NCBI GenBank assembly: GCA_032173965.1
Contig: JAVUNC010000004.1
Span: 2,804,501 to 2,868,500, forward strand
Reading direction: 5' to 3'
Length of the DNA: 64,000 nucleotides
Source: Sitta carolinensis
Lineage: Eukaryota; Chordata; Aves; Passeriformes; Sittidae
Numbering within the stretch: position 1 is the stretch's first letter; every line of letters starts with the position of its first letter. Under the pieces are notes generated by a model that saw nothing but the letters and a program-made list of their open reading frames with translations, had not been told where the DNA came from and did no database searches. Both the position numbers and the translations under genes were made by a program. This document shows positions 52,861-64,000 of this stretch, piece after piece.

Positions 52861-53809
52861 CTTTTCTCCCTCTCCCTGCTGGATGGGCTCCTTTTGGAAG
52901 TGCTTAATCCAAAGCAAAGAAAGCCTTTCATTTTCACATACGTCCTTTTGACCTCCTGCTGCTCCAAAAGCTTCCCCAGCCCATTTGGATGCCTCTCACA
53001 TGCCTGCTCCAGACCAGGCAGCTGCCCTGCCCTGCGTGGAGGATGTTTGCATTAACATTGACTGTCGTAGCTGCCTGGACAAGATCTATCCCAGAAGCAC
53101 CAATAAATTGCTGAATGCATTGATCCAGACGTGACTCAGGAGCCACCACTGAATAATCTCCCTCGGCACCTTCCCCTGGCTGAGCCTGGGCAGAGTTTCT
53201 GCTCCCCTCAGCAGAGCAGTGGAGGACTCTTCCATCTTGCATTTCTCCAGGGGCAGGCCTGCTTCAGTGACACGTGGGGGCTATTGATTTCTGTAATGAA
53301 TGGATGGATTTTCCCCTCCTGCACTCACACCTCCTCCCTCTCCCATGGAATAATTCAGCGCCTCTGTCATTTACTGCCCAAAAGCTTCTCCAAAGTGCAA
53401 ACACACAGCCTTTCCCTGCTGGAATTGTGTGCTGCCTCCAAAGCCCTGACCTTGGCTTCCACAGTTTTCTCCTGATCTCTTCTGATCTTGCCCCCAGGAG
53501 GGATGATTTAAACCAGTGCAGTGAGGCAAGGATCCCAGGCAAGGAGAACAGGGAAATTTTCCTCTCCAGAAGGGAGGTGTGTGGCCAGAGTGGTTGGGCA
53601 AGCTCAGGCTGTGTGTTGGAGGTTGCAGAACTGGCTGGCAAAGGTGGTGGAGATCCCTGCTGGAATGGACCTGGAGGAGATTCCCACACTGCAGGGATCT
53701 GCTCTTAAACAGGAGCAGAGGGGATGTTTGGGTTGTTGAGGAGATGAAGGAATTGCAGTTGTGGGTTGAATTAAAACTCTGGTGTCACTGGGGTCAGCCA
53801 AGAAATTAC

Positions 53810-53970
53810 CCAGAGACGTTGGGGCTCCCCATCACTGGAAGTGTTCAGGACCAGGATGGATGGAGTTTGGAGCAATCTGGGATAGTGCAAATTGTCCCTG
53901 CCCATGGCAGGGGTTGGAACTGGATGATCTTTAAGGTCCCTTCCACCCCAAACCACTCTGGGATTCAGTG
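53810..53970 (+). mobile_element. CR1 LINE 3' fragment, plus orientation
   Basis: Forward CR1 3' end: GAAGTGTTCAGGACCAGGAT, CCCATGGCAGGGGTTGGAAC, GGATGATCTTTAAGGTCCCT and CCAAACCACTCTGGGATTC. Confidence 0.92.
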
Positions 53971-54825
53971 AGGGTCTCACCCCTAGCCCAAAACACCCAT
54001 TCCCTGCTTCCCCCAGCTCCTCCCTGAATAACCCTCTCCCACCACCACTTCTCCCAGACAGGTCCCTGTAGCTTATCTGTGCCAAAACCCATCTCCTGCT
54101 TTTGGGACCCTTCTCTTTCTGTCTCCCCACCTTCAAGTGACCTGTCCTGCACCCTGCTGCTGATGGCCCAGGGGTCAGCTCTGCAGGGGAGGGCCATTCC
54201 AGCTCCCTGTTCCAAGGAGCCTGGCACTGCCTGCCAGCCCTCCTGCCCCTACAACTCCTGCCTGGCCCTCCACAGGAGGCAGGAGCTCAAAAACCACGGG
54301 ATGTGGCATTTGTCACCTATGTTTGCAGAGATTTGGAAACACCTGCCAACAGACCCAGCTGGAATGAAGTCCAAGAGATGTCCTGCCCAAAAACCTGGGA
54401 CTGCAGAGCATCCATAGGGATCTGACATAACTTCTGCATTACCAACTCCCAGTCTGGCTCAGATTGCCCTTTGCCTCCACAGCCAGGGCCTCACCATTTA
54501 AAAATTTGCAGCTGACTCTGAGCATGTCAGCCCAGGACACAAATCCTTCAAATCCTAGTCTAAAACTTCAGGTATTGAGCTCTAAAACATCAGGTATTTG
54601 AGCCCTAAAATTGCAAGTTTTTGAGCTCCTTTAGCAGGTAGCCATGGCAAGCAGGCACAGGAAGCCTGGCCAACACCAATGACTGTCCTAGGCCACCAAA
54701 AGATATCATCATTTCATCTTCCACCTTTCCCTGCCTCCAACAGACCATCCACCATGTTGGCCCAGACCTCAACAACCAAACAGGAACAGTGTCTGTGTGC
54801 TCTCTTGCCTCAAGAGAGTGTTCAG

Positions 54826-56205
54826 ATGGGTTCAGAGCCCTTTTTTTTTTAGGTTCAGACTCCTTCCTGTGGGTTCAAACATCTTCATGTGGATTCAAAC
54901 CCTTTCTTGTAGGCTTAAAACCCTTTCTTGGGGGTTTAGATTCCTCCTTGTGAGTTCAAATCCCTTTTTTGTTGTTTCAAATCCCTTCCTGTGGGTTAAA
55001 ACCCCTTCCTGAATGTACAAATCCTTTCTTGTGGGTTCAAATCTGCTCCCACTGTGTTCAAATTCCTTCTTGTGATTTCAAATCTGCTTCCTGTAGATTC
55101 AAATAATTTCTTGTAGATTAAAAGCCTTTCTTGTGGGTTCAAAACCCTTCTTGTGGGTTCAAACCCCTTCCTGTAGGCTAAAATCACTTCTTGAGGGTTC
55201 AATCCCTTCTTATACTTTCAAACCCCTATCTGTAGGTTCAAATCCTTTCTTGTAGATTAAAACTCTTTCTTGTGTGTTTGAATCCCTTTTTGTGGGTTCA
55301 AATCCCTTCTTGTAGGTTCAAATCCCTTCTATGTGTTCAAATCCCTTTTTATTGGTACAAATTCCTTCCTGTAGGTTCCAATTCCTTCTTGTAGTTTCAA
55401 ACCCCTTCCTGTAGGCTGAAATCATTTGTTGTAGGTTAAAAACCTCGTGGATTCAAATCCTTCCTGTAGGTGTAAATTCTCTCCTTGTGTGTTCAAATCC
55501 CTCTTTATTGGTGCAAATCCCTTTTTGTGCGTTCAAACCCCTTCTAGTAGGTTCAAATCCCTCCTTGTGTGTTCAAATACCTTTTTTATTGGTGCAAATA
55601 TCTTCCTGTGGGTTCAAGTCCCTTCCTGTGGGTTCAAATCCCTTCCTGTAGGCTCAAATCCTTGTAGGTTAAAAATCTTGTGGGTTCAATCCTTCCTGTA
55701 GGTGCAAATCTCGCCTTGTGTGTTCAAATCTCACCTTGTGTGTTCAAATCCTCCTTGTGTGTTCAAATCACTCCTTGTGTGTTCAAATCTCTCCTCGTGT
55801 GTTCAAATCTCTCCTTGTGTGTTCAAATCTCTCCTCGTGTGTTCAAATCTCTCCTTGTGTGTTCAAATCTCTCCTTGTGTGTTCAAATCTCACCTTGTGT
55901 GTTCAAATCTCTCCTTTGTGTGTTCAAATCCTCCTGTGTGGTTCAAACCCTTTCACATGGTTTCAATCCTCCTTGTGAGTTCCAATTCCCTTCCACCTCC
56001 TTGTTGGATCAAATCCCAACAACCATCGACTGTGTGTTCAAATCTCTCCTTGTGTGTTCAAATCTCTCCTTGTGTGTTCAAATCTCACCTTGTGTGTTCA
56101 GATCTCTCCTTGTGTGTTCAGGTCCCTCTTTCGTGGTGCAAATCCCATCCTGTGGGTTCAAACCCCTTCACATAGGTTCGAACCCTTTTCTGTGAGTTCC
56201 AAGCC
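54826..56205. repeat. 1.4 kb minisatellite of about 20-bp units
   Basis: Roughly 65-70 head-to-tail units of 16-22 bp. Consensus in the homogenised part (55720-55920 and 56033-56130) is TGTTCAAATCTCTCCTTGTG; in the older left part GGTTCAAATCCCTTCCTGTG. TTCAAAT is the most conserved core. Two similar multi-unit blocks at about 55435 and 55663 (both with a GGTTAAAAA unit) suggest higher-order duplication. Because 20 is not a multiple of 3, all three + frames read the same permuted peptide and stay open, so the apparent proteins (to 171 codons) are not genes. Confidence 0.97.
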
Positions 56206-57528
56206 CTTCCTTGCCACCCGTGAAGGCAGGGCTTGACCTTGGCCATGGAACATCCCAGACAAACCCATCGACTCCCTCGAGCCGGCCGAGGAGACAAAGC
56301 TCTCAGGTTCCCATGTTGGGGCTGCTGGGCAGGATATCCATCCCTGGAACAGCTCCTGGGACACGGCAGCGTGTCAGGAAGGCTCTCGTCTGCTGGCTCC
56401 AAGGGTGGTCTGGAGAGGATTCTGCCGGGGCTCGATTCCCTGCCGTCGGAAACCTCCCTCGGCTGCGCGGGGTGGCCGGGAGCCAGCGGGCTGGGTTTCC
56501 ACCGTGTTCTCATGAGGACACTCTGCTGGAAAGAGGATGCTGCAGGCTTGAGTCATCTCCAGGCTCTGGAGGGAATTAAAGTCTCCACCTCCCACCCCCC
56601 TGCCTGCGTGTCCTGCCACTTGAGGTGACAGCCAAAAGCAGGACACCGAGCCTGCCGTTTTAAAGCAGCTTTGGGATTGAATCCCTCTCCCTGTGCTTTC
56701 CTCCTGAAGCTTTTCTTTCTGGCATGTATGGAATATTTTGTGTTGTATGTTTCCCCACCCTGATACCCCAAGCCCCTGGGGTGGCCCTGGATGCTCCAGT
56801 TGGTCACAGCTTTTTTGTGAAGCTCAAGCTGGAGTGATTGGAAATCTTTCTGGAGCAGTTGTCCCAAGTCTCCTTGGTTGTGATTTCCATTCTTCAGCTG
56901 CTCGAAAATGGGAAAGCTGATCCAAACTCATCATCTCAGCTCCCTCTTTTATCAACTGAGAGAGATTTCCATAAAGCCACTCATCCCATCTCCAGATAAC
57001 TGTCTGCAACACCTCCCACGGATTTCCTGTCTCCTTCCCTTGACTACAGAAGGGTCCAGACGACCGACTGAGAGCTGATGGCTGATACCAGATGTCTCCC
57101 ATCTCCCTGGCACCATTCCCCTATCAGATGCCTCTCACCTCCTTGCTGTCATTTTGAGTAGTTGTTTTAAGGAATCACTTGTGCTTCCCCCATGGAAAAG
57201 ATCTGGGCGGACATGGAGCTGTCAACAGGTAGGAAAGGAATTTCCCTGTGGGGAGCAAAGTTCATGCTAAAATGTAATGCATTCCCATCTGACAGCTGGA
57301 ATGGGAATTCCCAGAGCTGGCTGGGAATTTTTTTGTTCCCATCCTCCCAATTTGGTCATTTTTCCCCACCTTGTGGAGTGAGTGCACAGCTTTGGGAAGG
57401 TGACACATGCCATGAGTGGTTTGGGTCTAGAACAGACCCTATCCCATAGTTTTATGTCCTTCCCCACCTGGAGGAGTGGTACTACCTTTCAATAGTATCC
57501 CTGTGGAGATCAATCCTGTGCTTTATCA

Positions 57529-57932
57529 TACAATCATGGAATTACTGACCTTGGAAAAGTTCTTAAAGATCATCAAGTCCAACTGTTGACCCAGCAGGAC
57601 CAAGGCAACCACTACTCCATATCCCCAAGTGCCACATCCACACATCTTCTAAATCCCTCCAGGGTTGGTGAATCCCCCACTGCCCTGGGCAGCTGTGCCA
57701 GGGCTGCACAGCCCTTCCAGTGAATGAATTGTTCCCAATATCCAACCTAATCCTTCATTGCTCAAATTGAGGCCGTTTCCCCTTGTCCTGTCCCTGTTCC
57801 TGTGAGCAGAGCCTGATCCTTCCCCTGGCTGTCCCCTCCTGTCAGGGAGCTGTGCAGAGCCAAAAGGTCCTCCTTAACCTGTCTTTTGTCTAGGCTGAGC
57901 CCCTTTCCAGCTCCCTCAGCCACTTTTCATCA
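57529..57932 (-). mobile_element. CR1 LINE fragment (about 400 bp)
   Basis: CATACAATCATGGAATTACT, AAAGATCATCAAGTCCAACT, AAGTGCCACATCCACAC, CTGTCCCTGTTCCTGTGAGC and AGGCTGAGCCCCTTTCCAGC. Reverse-complement CR1. Confidence 0.94.
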
Positions 57933-58984
57933 GAATTCAGTGCTCCAGACCCTTCCCCAGCTTTGTTTCCATCCTTTGGAAATGCTCCAGCATCTCCTGC
58001 TGGCTTCTCCAAGCCATCCCTGAAGAAGCTGGAGTCCAGAGGCAAGACTCAGAGGCACCTGGCACTGTTTCAGAGGATAGCAAAGATATCCATGGACTGC
58101 TGGCAGGTGGGATACAGGGCACAAAGACCTCTGCCCTTCTGAGGGTGCACTGAGATGCCCAGAGCACCGTGAACAGTTTTGACCAGGGAATGGAGCTCCT
58201 GGGTCTCAGTCCAGAAGGGGAATATCTACAGCAACAGGCCATGGAACCAGGCAGGACAACTCCACCATTTCCTCCTCTTCCTCACTCTGTTCATTGCTCC
58301 ATCCACATGTTTCCCATGGGAATCTTGGCCCTGCTGCCCAAACCAGCTGGAAGAATCCCTTGCTGTGAGACTGACAACACAGTCTGCATGTCCCTGCAAG
58401 CCACAGCTACTGGGACCTTCTGTCCTTGCAGCCTCCAGGGCTGCTGGTGCCCCTGTCACCAGCTCAAAGATGTCACTGCTCAGTGCTTAAAGAAGGGGAC
58501 AGCACCCAAAGGGGTTTGGAAGCTCCCTTGGTGGGTTTGTAGCAGCAAAGAACAGAACATGGACAAAATAAAGCTCCCTGGACAGCTTTGCTTGTTATGA
58601 GAGCAAATGGAGAAGGCTGGGAAGTGTGAATGAGCAGGATAACAGCCATAGAGTGGAGCCAAGACACTTCCCACAAATCCTTTGCTCTGGCTGTTGGAGC
58701 AGTTCTATGAGTAAGTGCAACCCCTTCCATTTTTTCCTTTAGGACTTTTTATCAGGAAGCCAAATCTAATTCATATTATTCATTCCCAACTGACTTTTCA
58801 ACTCTTGCACCCCATCAACCCCACATTAAAGTTATTCATAAACAGATCCTGTACTCCTCAACCTTCTGATCACTATTTCAGACAGTTTTTATTTTAGAAA
58901 CAGGTAAAATAAACTCATCCCTGGCTTCAGTGCAGGGTTGAGAGATCCAGACACAGGACCCAGGAGCCCTGGCTCCCAGGTATC

Positions 58985-59278
58985 ACTGATATTTGTATGA
59001 TAGCAATGTTAAAAGGCTTCTGCTGAGATCAGAGTTGGATTGTGCCGGGTCTGGAGCGCACACAGAGTAAGAGACAGCTCTTGCCCTAAAGGATTTGCAA
59101 TCTAAACTGACAAGGACAGAACCACAGCAAAGGAAAGGATGTGTTATTAACAGCAGGGGACCAAGGCACTGAGAGATGCAATAAATTGCCTGCAGTCACA
59201 TGGGCAGCCTGTGGAGGAGCCAAAACCCGACTCTTGGTTTCCCACCGACGCTGCCTTGTCTCAGCCATCAGGGAAGGA
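58985..59278. mobile_element. Ancient SINE-type repeat remnant (MIR-like core)
   Basis: ATTTGTATGATAGCAATGTT, GAGATCAGAGTTGGATTGTG, CAGAGTAAGAGACAGCTCTT, TTTGCAATCTAAACTGACAA, then GGCACTGAGAGATGCAATAA and GTCACATGGGCAGCCTGTGG. I recall the same order of phrases in abundant ancient repeats of turtles and birds, ending in an MIR-like tail. Family name uncertain. Confidence 0.55.
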
Positions 59279-59540
59279 GCACACCGGGAATCTGGGTGAG
59301 CTGGGAATTCTGCTGATGGACCAGATGAGGTCAGGAACCCTGCCAAAAAACACAGCCCCTCACAAAGGCATTCTTTATTTGTGTATGGCCTGGAGGGGGG
59401 AGAAAGTCCCCACCACCACACCCAGTGTTGTCATCGTTCCGAGTGGTTTTTGTTCACTCAGACAGGTCTCCTCCAAACCCTGTTAGAGAGCTCAGGGCTG
59501 AGGCTGATAAACCACTCCAGGCACTTTTACAGACTGGCAG

Positions 59541-59755
59541 GAATCACGGAATCATGGAATCATTAAGGTTGGAAAAGACCTTTAAGGGTTTCAAGCCTGT
59601 TAGCCCAGCCCCACCACCACGCTCACCACTAAACCATGTTCTCAGGTGCCACATCCACACAATTTTTGAATACTTACAGGGATGGTGACTCCACCACTTC
59701 CCTGGGAAGACCATTAAAATGCTTTACAACCCCTTCTCTCAAGAAATTTCTCAAG
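59541..59755 (-). mobile_element. CR1 LINE 3' fragment
   Basis: GAATCACGGAATCATGGAAT, GGTTGGAAAAGACCTTTAAG, ACTAAACCATGTTCTCAGGT, GCCACATCCACAC. Reverse-complement CR1. Confidence 0.94.
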
Positions 59756-61483
59756 AAATAGCCATGATTTGGGAAACCAGGGTAAATTGCCCATGGTCTT
59801 GAACAGCAAAATCCGTATGTATGAGATCACCCTGCCTTGGTCACAGACTCATCTTTTTGTGTAACTGCCTCCTTTTCTCCCTTCCCCTAGAATCCAAGCT
59901 GGATTAGGAATGGGCTTGATATCAATAAATACTGCTGAGGGTGCTCTCAACATCTGCATGTGAACCCTCAGATGCAACCACTGCAACAGGGAATTCAAAT
60001 GATCTGTCTGATCTCATCCTTCTCCTTGCAGGAGCAAACATTCCCATGAATTATTCGTGTCAAATCCTGGAGTCCCCGTGTGCTCCCGAGTGCAAACAGG
60101 CCCTTTCCTTACATGATATTTATGGAGCAGGAGCATCAGGTGAGAAATGAGCAGTTTCAGGGCTCATGTCATTTACTGGGCCAGGGAAAGGAATTGTTTG
60201 TAGCTCTGAGCCTTGTTCCAGTCTCCGGGACCTCATATAAAGTAATTAACTGAGAATTTCAGGGTCAGTGTCTGGCCCTGAGGCCAACAGGAAGAGTCTG
60301 GCCACATCCATGCCCCAGAACACTCCAAGCCTTCAAAACCAGGTGGGCACATGCAGATCCTGCAAGGAGTGGGATGAGCAGGGAGGGTATGGACAGCAGG
60401 GCAGCTCCTGCACAACTCTGCTCTCATCAAACAGGAAGGACAGGATGTAATAACACCTTGTGTGGATTTATTGTAAACATTTCATATTGTCAGTGTTCTG
60501 TGGGAAGCACCTCTAGTCTTAAGGCAGTCTGAGAGAGCTGCTGCCTCTACAAAGCCTTAGTCCTGCACAGGGTCCTGTCCCAGGGCACTGAGAGCCTGCA
60601 CAGACTCTGGAGAAGGGTCAGGATGTGACCCCACAACTTATTACTGCAGCATTAAGATGTCCTCAGGTCTAGTTTTCATCACAATTAGGCTGACTATTTT
60701 GCATTTTGTTTCTGATCCATCCCAGCACCAAAAATACATCGCCTTGGCTCAAGCAGATTTTTGTGTTTGGGATTTGCAATCTGCCCCCCCTCCCTCTCCC
60801 CTGGCCTCCCTTGGTGAAAGTTAATTTAGGACAGCAGCCTTCGAGTGAAAAATGGTGTTTTTCGGGAAGCACCAACTGAGGGCAGCTGTCCATGCAGGAA
60901 GGGGCAATCCTTGATTTTAGGGATATCAAGGACAAGTCCCCAGGAGGCAAAGTAATGCCTGAAATTCCTGCTGTTACCTTGATCCAAGTTGGGGAGCTTC
61001 TTGGTGATTGCCACAGCACCATCCCAGCCAGAATCATTTCAAGAAAAAACAATAAATAACCAACAGTAACAGGGCTTTTCTTCCTGGATCAGGTTGTTCT
61101 CAACCAAGAAAATGTTCCTTAACAACAGGGTTCCACCATGGTGGTGGCACCAAAGCCTGGCAACGCTACTGGAAAGCCTCTGATCTTAAATAAGGTATTT
61201 TCCTTCCTAGCAGTGAAAACTGCAGTGCCTTCACCCACTCCTCTGAATAATGGGAGTGTTTCTGCAAGCTTGCCATGGTAATTTAAAATCAATTTTACTT
61301 TGGTTTCCCATTATAACTTTTGCTATAGGAAATTAACACTTTAGTAAATCACCTATCGCCTGCAAAAACAGCAGAGTGCAATAAATGGTAGTGCCTGTGA
61401 GGTTTGGCTGGTTTGCAGTGAAAAAAAAAGTCCCAATGGATATAATAACATAATGATGTGATAATTGAAATCCGTATTTTGGT

Positions 61484-61622
61484 AGAATCAGAGAATATTT
61501 TGGGTTGGAAGGGGCCTTTACAGGCCATTCAGTGCTACACCCCTGGTGTGGGATGCGACATCTTCAGCCCAGGTTGCTCAGGGCTCTGTCCAGCTTGGCA
61601 TTGGACAGCTGTAGGATGGGCT
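61484..61622 (-). mobile_element. CR1 LINE 3' fragment
   Basis: AGAATCAGAGAATATTTTGG, GTTGGAAGGGGCCTTTACAG and AGGTTGCTCAGGGCTCTGTC. Reverse-complement CR1. The 184-codon + frame here (61458-62012) begins inside it and is not a gene. Confidence 0.93.
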
Positions 61623-62329
61623 GTACCCTTTGGCTGTTCCCCTTGGAGGAGCCAGCACTGTGAAAGCATCCCCCCTGTGAGTGCAGGATGGCCACCAGCC
61701 CCACAGCCAGTGCTGGGGGAGGATATCAAGGTGATAAATAAAGCTCACTCCAACCCGTGGTCCTGCAAAGCATTTTGGAGAAGACCTGAACCCAGGTCTT
61801 CTTGCTGTCTCAGTTGGCTTCACCAGCTCATTACAAGGTATAGCAGAGGATCCTGTTCACCCTCCTGTTTTTGGGAAATGATGCTCAAACCCCCTGGTGA
61901 TGCTGTTGTAAAAGCCAGAGCTGCATTTCCCATGGCAAATAAATTGCTCCATTGCTCCTGGAGTTATGGGGCTTATTTTCTGATGGTTTCCTGCCTGTTT
62001 TCTCAGCAGTGAGCAGGAATTACAGAATATACCAGTTAACTCCAGCTCTTCCCATGACTACCACTTCAATAAAAACCATGCAAAAGAGATTATGAAGGGA
62101 AAAAAACCCACAACTGTCTCTGAGTTCCCCCATTTAAATTGTCACAACCATTCAAAAGCCAGGTGTTTCCTGCCATCCAAACCTCCAGATTATCCAGCCC
62201 AGCTCTTTAAATGCACGGGGCAAGAAAAAAAGGTGTGAGGCTGGGCCTTCATCTCCTCTCCTGATGATTCCTGCTTTCAGCCCTTGCTGTCAGCAGTCCC
62301 CTCCCAGCGCCAGCAGAATCAAAGGTGGA

Positions 62330-62560
62330 AGCGGCTCCAACACAGGAATAACAAAAGCGCCGGCACCGCTCGCGAGTCATTAGGAAGTTCCTGCCTCTCT
62401 CCCAGCTGCACGTTAATGAGCGCAGGGAGAGCTGGGGATGCTTTGGCTCTGTGTTTGAGAGCCGGCTCGGGAGCTGGGACCCGCCGTTCTGCAGCTTTCA
62501 CAGGAAAAAACACTCCCCTCCCAGGCTCCAAAAAACCCTCGTCAAAACCGGCGTGTGCGG
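62330..62560. other. Short CpG-enriched patch
   Basis: AGCGCCGGCACCGCTCGCGA is followed by more scattered CpGs over about 200 bp. No coding or promoter assignment. Confidence 0.3.
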
Positions 62561-62620
62561 GTGGATGCAGGGATGGAGGATGGATGGGAATGGATGATGG
62601 ATGATGGATAATGGATGGCT
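62560..62620. repeat. GGATG-type short simple repeat
   Basis: GGATGGAGGATGGATGGGAA and TGGATGATGGATGATGG repeats. Confidence 0.8.
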
Positions 62621-63089
62621 TCTGCAGAGCCTGGCTGCAGAATGCCCCTCTGATCTCTCCATGTATCTCCCCTCATTTCCTCTGAGGCATTTTGGGGTGG
62701 ATGTGTGAATTTTAAGTGTAAAACATCTTTGGGATTAACACCAAGGGTGCAGGGCACAAACAGCAAACCAAAACCAGCCAGGGTAGATGTTGAGTGTGGG
62801 TTCAACAAGAAGAAATGTCTGGAGATCCTGGATGGGATAAAGGGTCTGGTTTGCCTTTCTCAGCTTGGGAGTCCTTATAAAACAAGGACCAGAAGGTAAA
62901 ACTGGGACAGAAAGGCTACACCTAGACATGCAAATCTGCCCTCAAGCTCTTGGTCTCTCTTTTCTCTGGACATGCCATGGTATGGGAGACACATCTCATC
63001 CCTGATGGACATCCCCAGGCTTTGACTTCAGAAGATGGAGTATGGAGACAGAAGACCATCTTGGTCCCAAAAAAACCCCTTCCCAAGAG

Positions 63090-64000
63090 TCCTAGAATCA
63101 CAGGTCAGGTTGGAAGGGACCACAGAGAATCATGTGGTTCAACCTTCCTGCTCCAGCAGGGCCATCCCAGAGCACAGGGCACAGGATTGTGTCCAGACAG
63201 TTCTGGAATATCCCAGTGAGGAGACTCCAAACCCTCTCTGGTCTCTGTTCAGTGCTGGGTCACTGCACAGGGAAGTTCCTCCTCCTGTCCAGGTGAACTT
63301 GGTGGGATCAGTCCCTGCCCGTTCCTCTGGTGCCATTGCTGGGCCCTGGAGCAGAGCCTGGGCCCTGCTCTGACCCTCCCTGCTCACAGGCACACACAGG
63401 GATGAGCTTCCCTCTCAGGATCTCCTCGTCCAGGCTGAGCAGCCCCAGCTCCCTCAGCCTTTACTCATCAGGGAGATGCTCCAGTCCCTTCCTCATCTTC
63501 ATCACCCTGTCTGGACACACTCCAGGAGCTCCGTGTCCCTCCTGTCCTGAGGAGCCCAGAGCTGGACACAGCACCCCAGATGTGCCCCACAGGGCTGAGC
63601 AGAGGGGCAGGATCACTCCCTGACCTGCTGGACATGTTCTTCCTGGAGCACCCCAGGATCCCTTTGGCTTTCTTGGCCATCAGGGCACTTATGTTATGGA
63701 CACCAGGTGTCCACCAGGACACTCAGATCTTTCCCCACAGAGCTGCCCCAGCCTGGGCTGGCACCTGGGGTTGCTCCTGCCCAGGTGCAGCACCTGCATT
63801 TCCCTTTGCTGAATTTCAGACACTTGTCTGCCTATTTCTCCAGCACATCAAGGTTGCACAGCCTTTGGGGTGATCAGACACTCCTCCCAGATTTGTGTCA
63901 TCACTCAGCTTCTTGAGGAAGCACTTGTCCCTTCATCCAAGTCATGAATGAGCAGGTTGAATAATTCTGAGCCCAGTATTGAACCCTGGGGACACCACAA
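63090..64000 (-). mobile_element. CR1 LINE, longest copy (at least 910 bp, runs off the window)
   Basis: It starts at the CR1 3' end (CTAGAATCACAGGTCAGGTT) and extends continuously to the window edge through 3' UTR and the end of the reverse-transcriptase ORF2, both reverse complement. Phrases include GAGCTGGACACAGCACCCCA, GAGCACCCCAGGATCCC, CAGGTGCAGCACCTGCATTT and GAGCCCAGTATTGAACCCTG. Multiple stops and shifts are expected; the RT is not intact in what is visible. Confidence 0.95.

Noticed and set aside
55680..56195. Cys-rich repeat 'proteins' of 157-171 codons
   Set aside because: All three + frames give the same permuted peptide from the 20-bp minisatellite, so frame openness is a by-product of the unit.
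61458..62012. 184-codon plus-strand frame
   Set aside because: Its first part lies in a reverse-oriented CR1 fragment, and no domain is recognisable.

Overview
The window is vertebrate nuclear DNA, most probably from a bird. It is gene-poor, carries many fragments of the CR1 LINE family, contains ancient MIR-type SINE remnants, and holds two exons of one recognisable vertebrate gene with canonical splice sites. A passerine is plausible from the LTR-like insertion and the CR1-tail microsatellite, but that is a weaker inference. There is no bacterial or phage content, no CRISPR array and no operon.

The only gene I can support is XKR6 (XK-related protein 6) on the minus strand. Exon 2 (39775-39971, 197 nt) and terminal exon 3 (19681-20645, 965 nt including the stop) join in phase through a split TGT cysteine codon. 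Together they encode the last 386 residues. Exon 1, which holds the N-terminal part, is not present and must lie beyond base 64000. Intron 2 is 19.1 kb and intron 1 is longer than 24 kb.

Layout: 1-17 kb is DNA downstream of XKR6 with no recognisable gene. It holds an AT-rich, UTR-like block (about 3.2-5.3 kb), small CpG-enriched patches, an AT microsatellite, a clear MIR SINE (13.2 kb) and two short CR1 pieces. About 17.4-19.7 kb is AT-rich and probably contains the XKR6 3' UTR. Intron 2 (20.6-39.8 kb) holds two CR1 copies, an LTR-like insertion with two perfect hairpins (30.8-31.4 kb) and a CpG-island-like segment (37.95-38.6 kb). Intron 1 (40-64 kb) is crowded with CR1 copies, nearly all on the minus strand, the same direction as XKR6. 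It also holds a polypurine tract next to a (TAGAA)n array (52.3-52.8 kb) and a 1.4 kb minisatellite of about 20-bp units (54.8-56.2 kb).

The most unusual structure is that minisatellite. Its units contain a TTCAAATC core, and many match the tRNA/SINE B-box (GGTTCAAATCC). Its right half is strongly homogenised. I see no convincing new multi-gene system. The other points worth checking are the intronic CpG island, the CR1 orientation bias and the LTR-like insertion.
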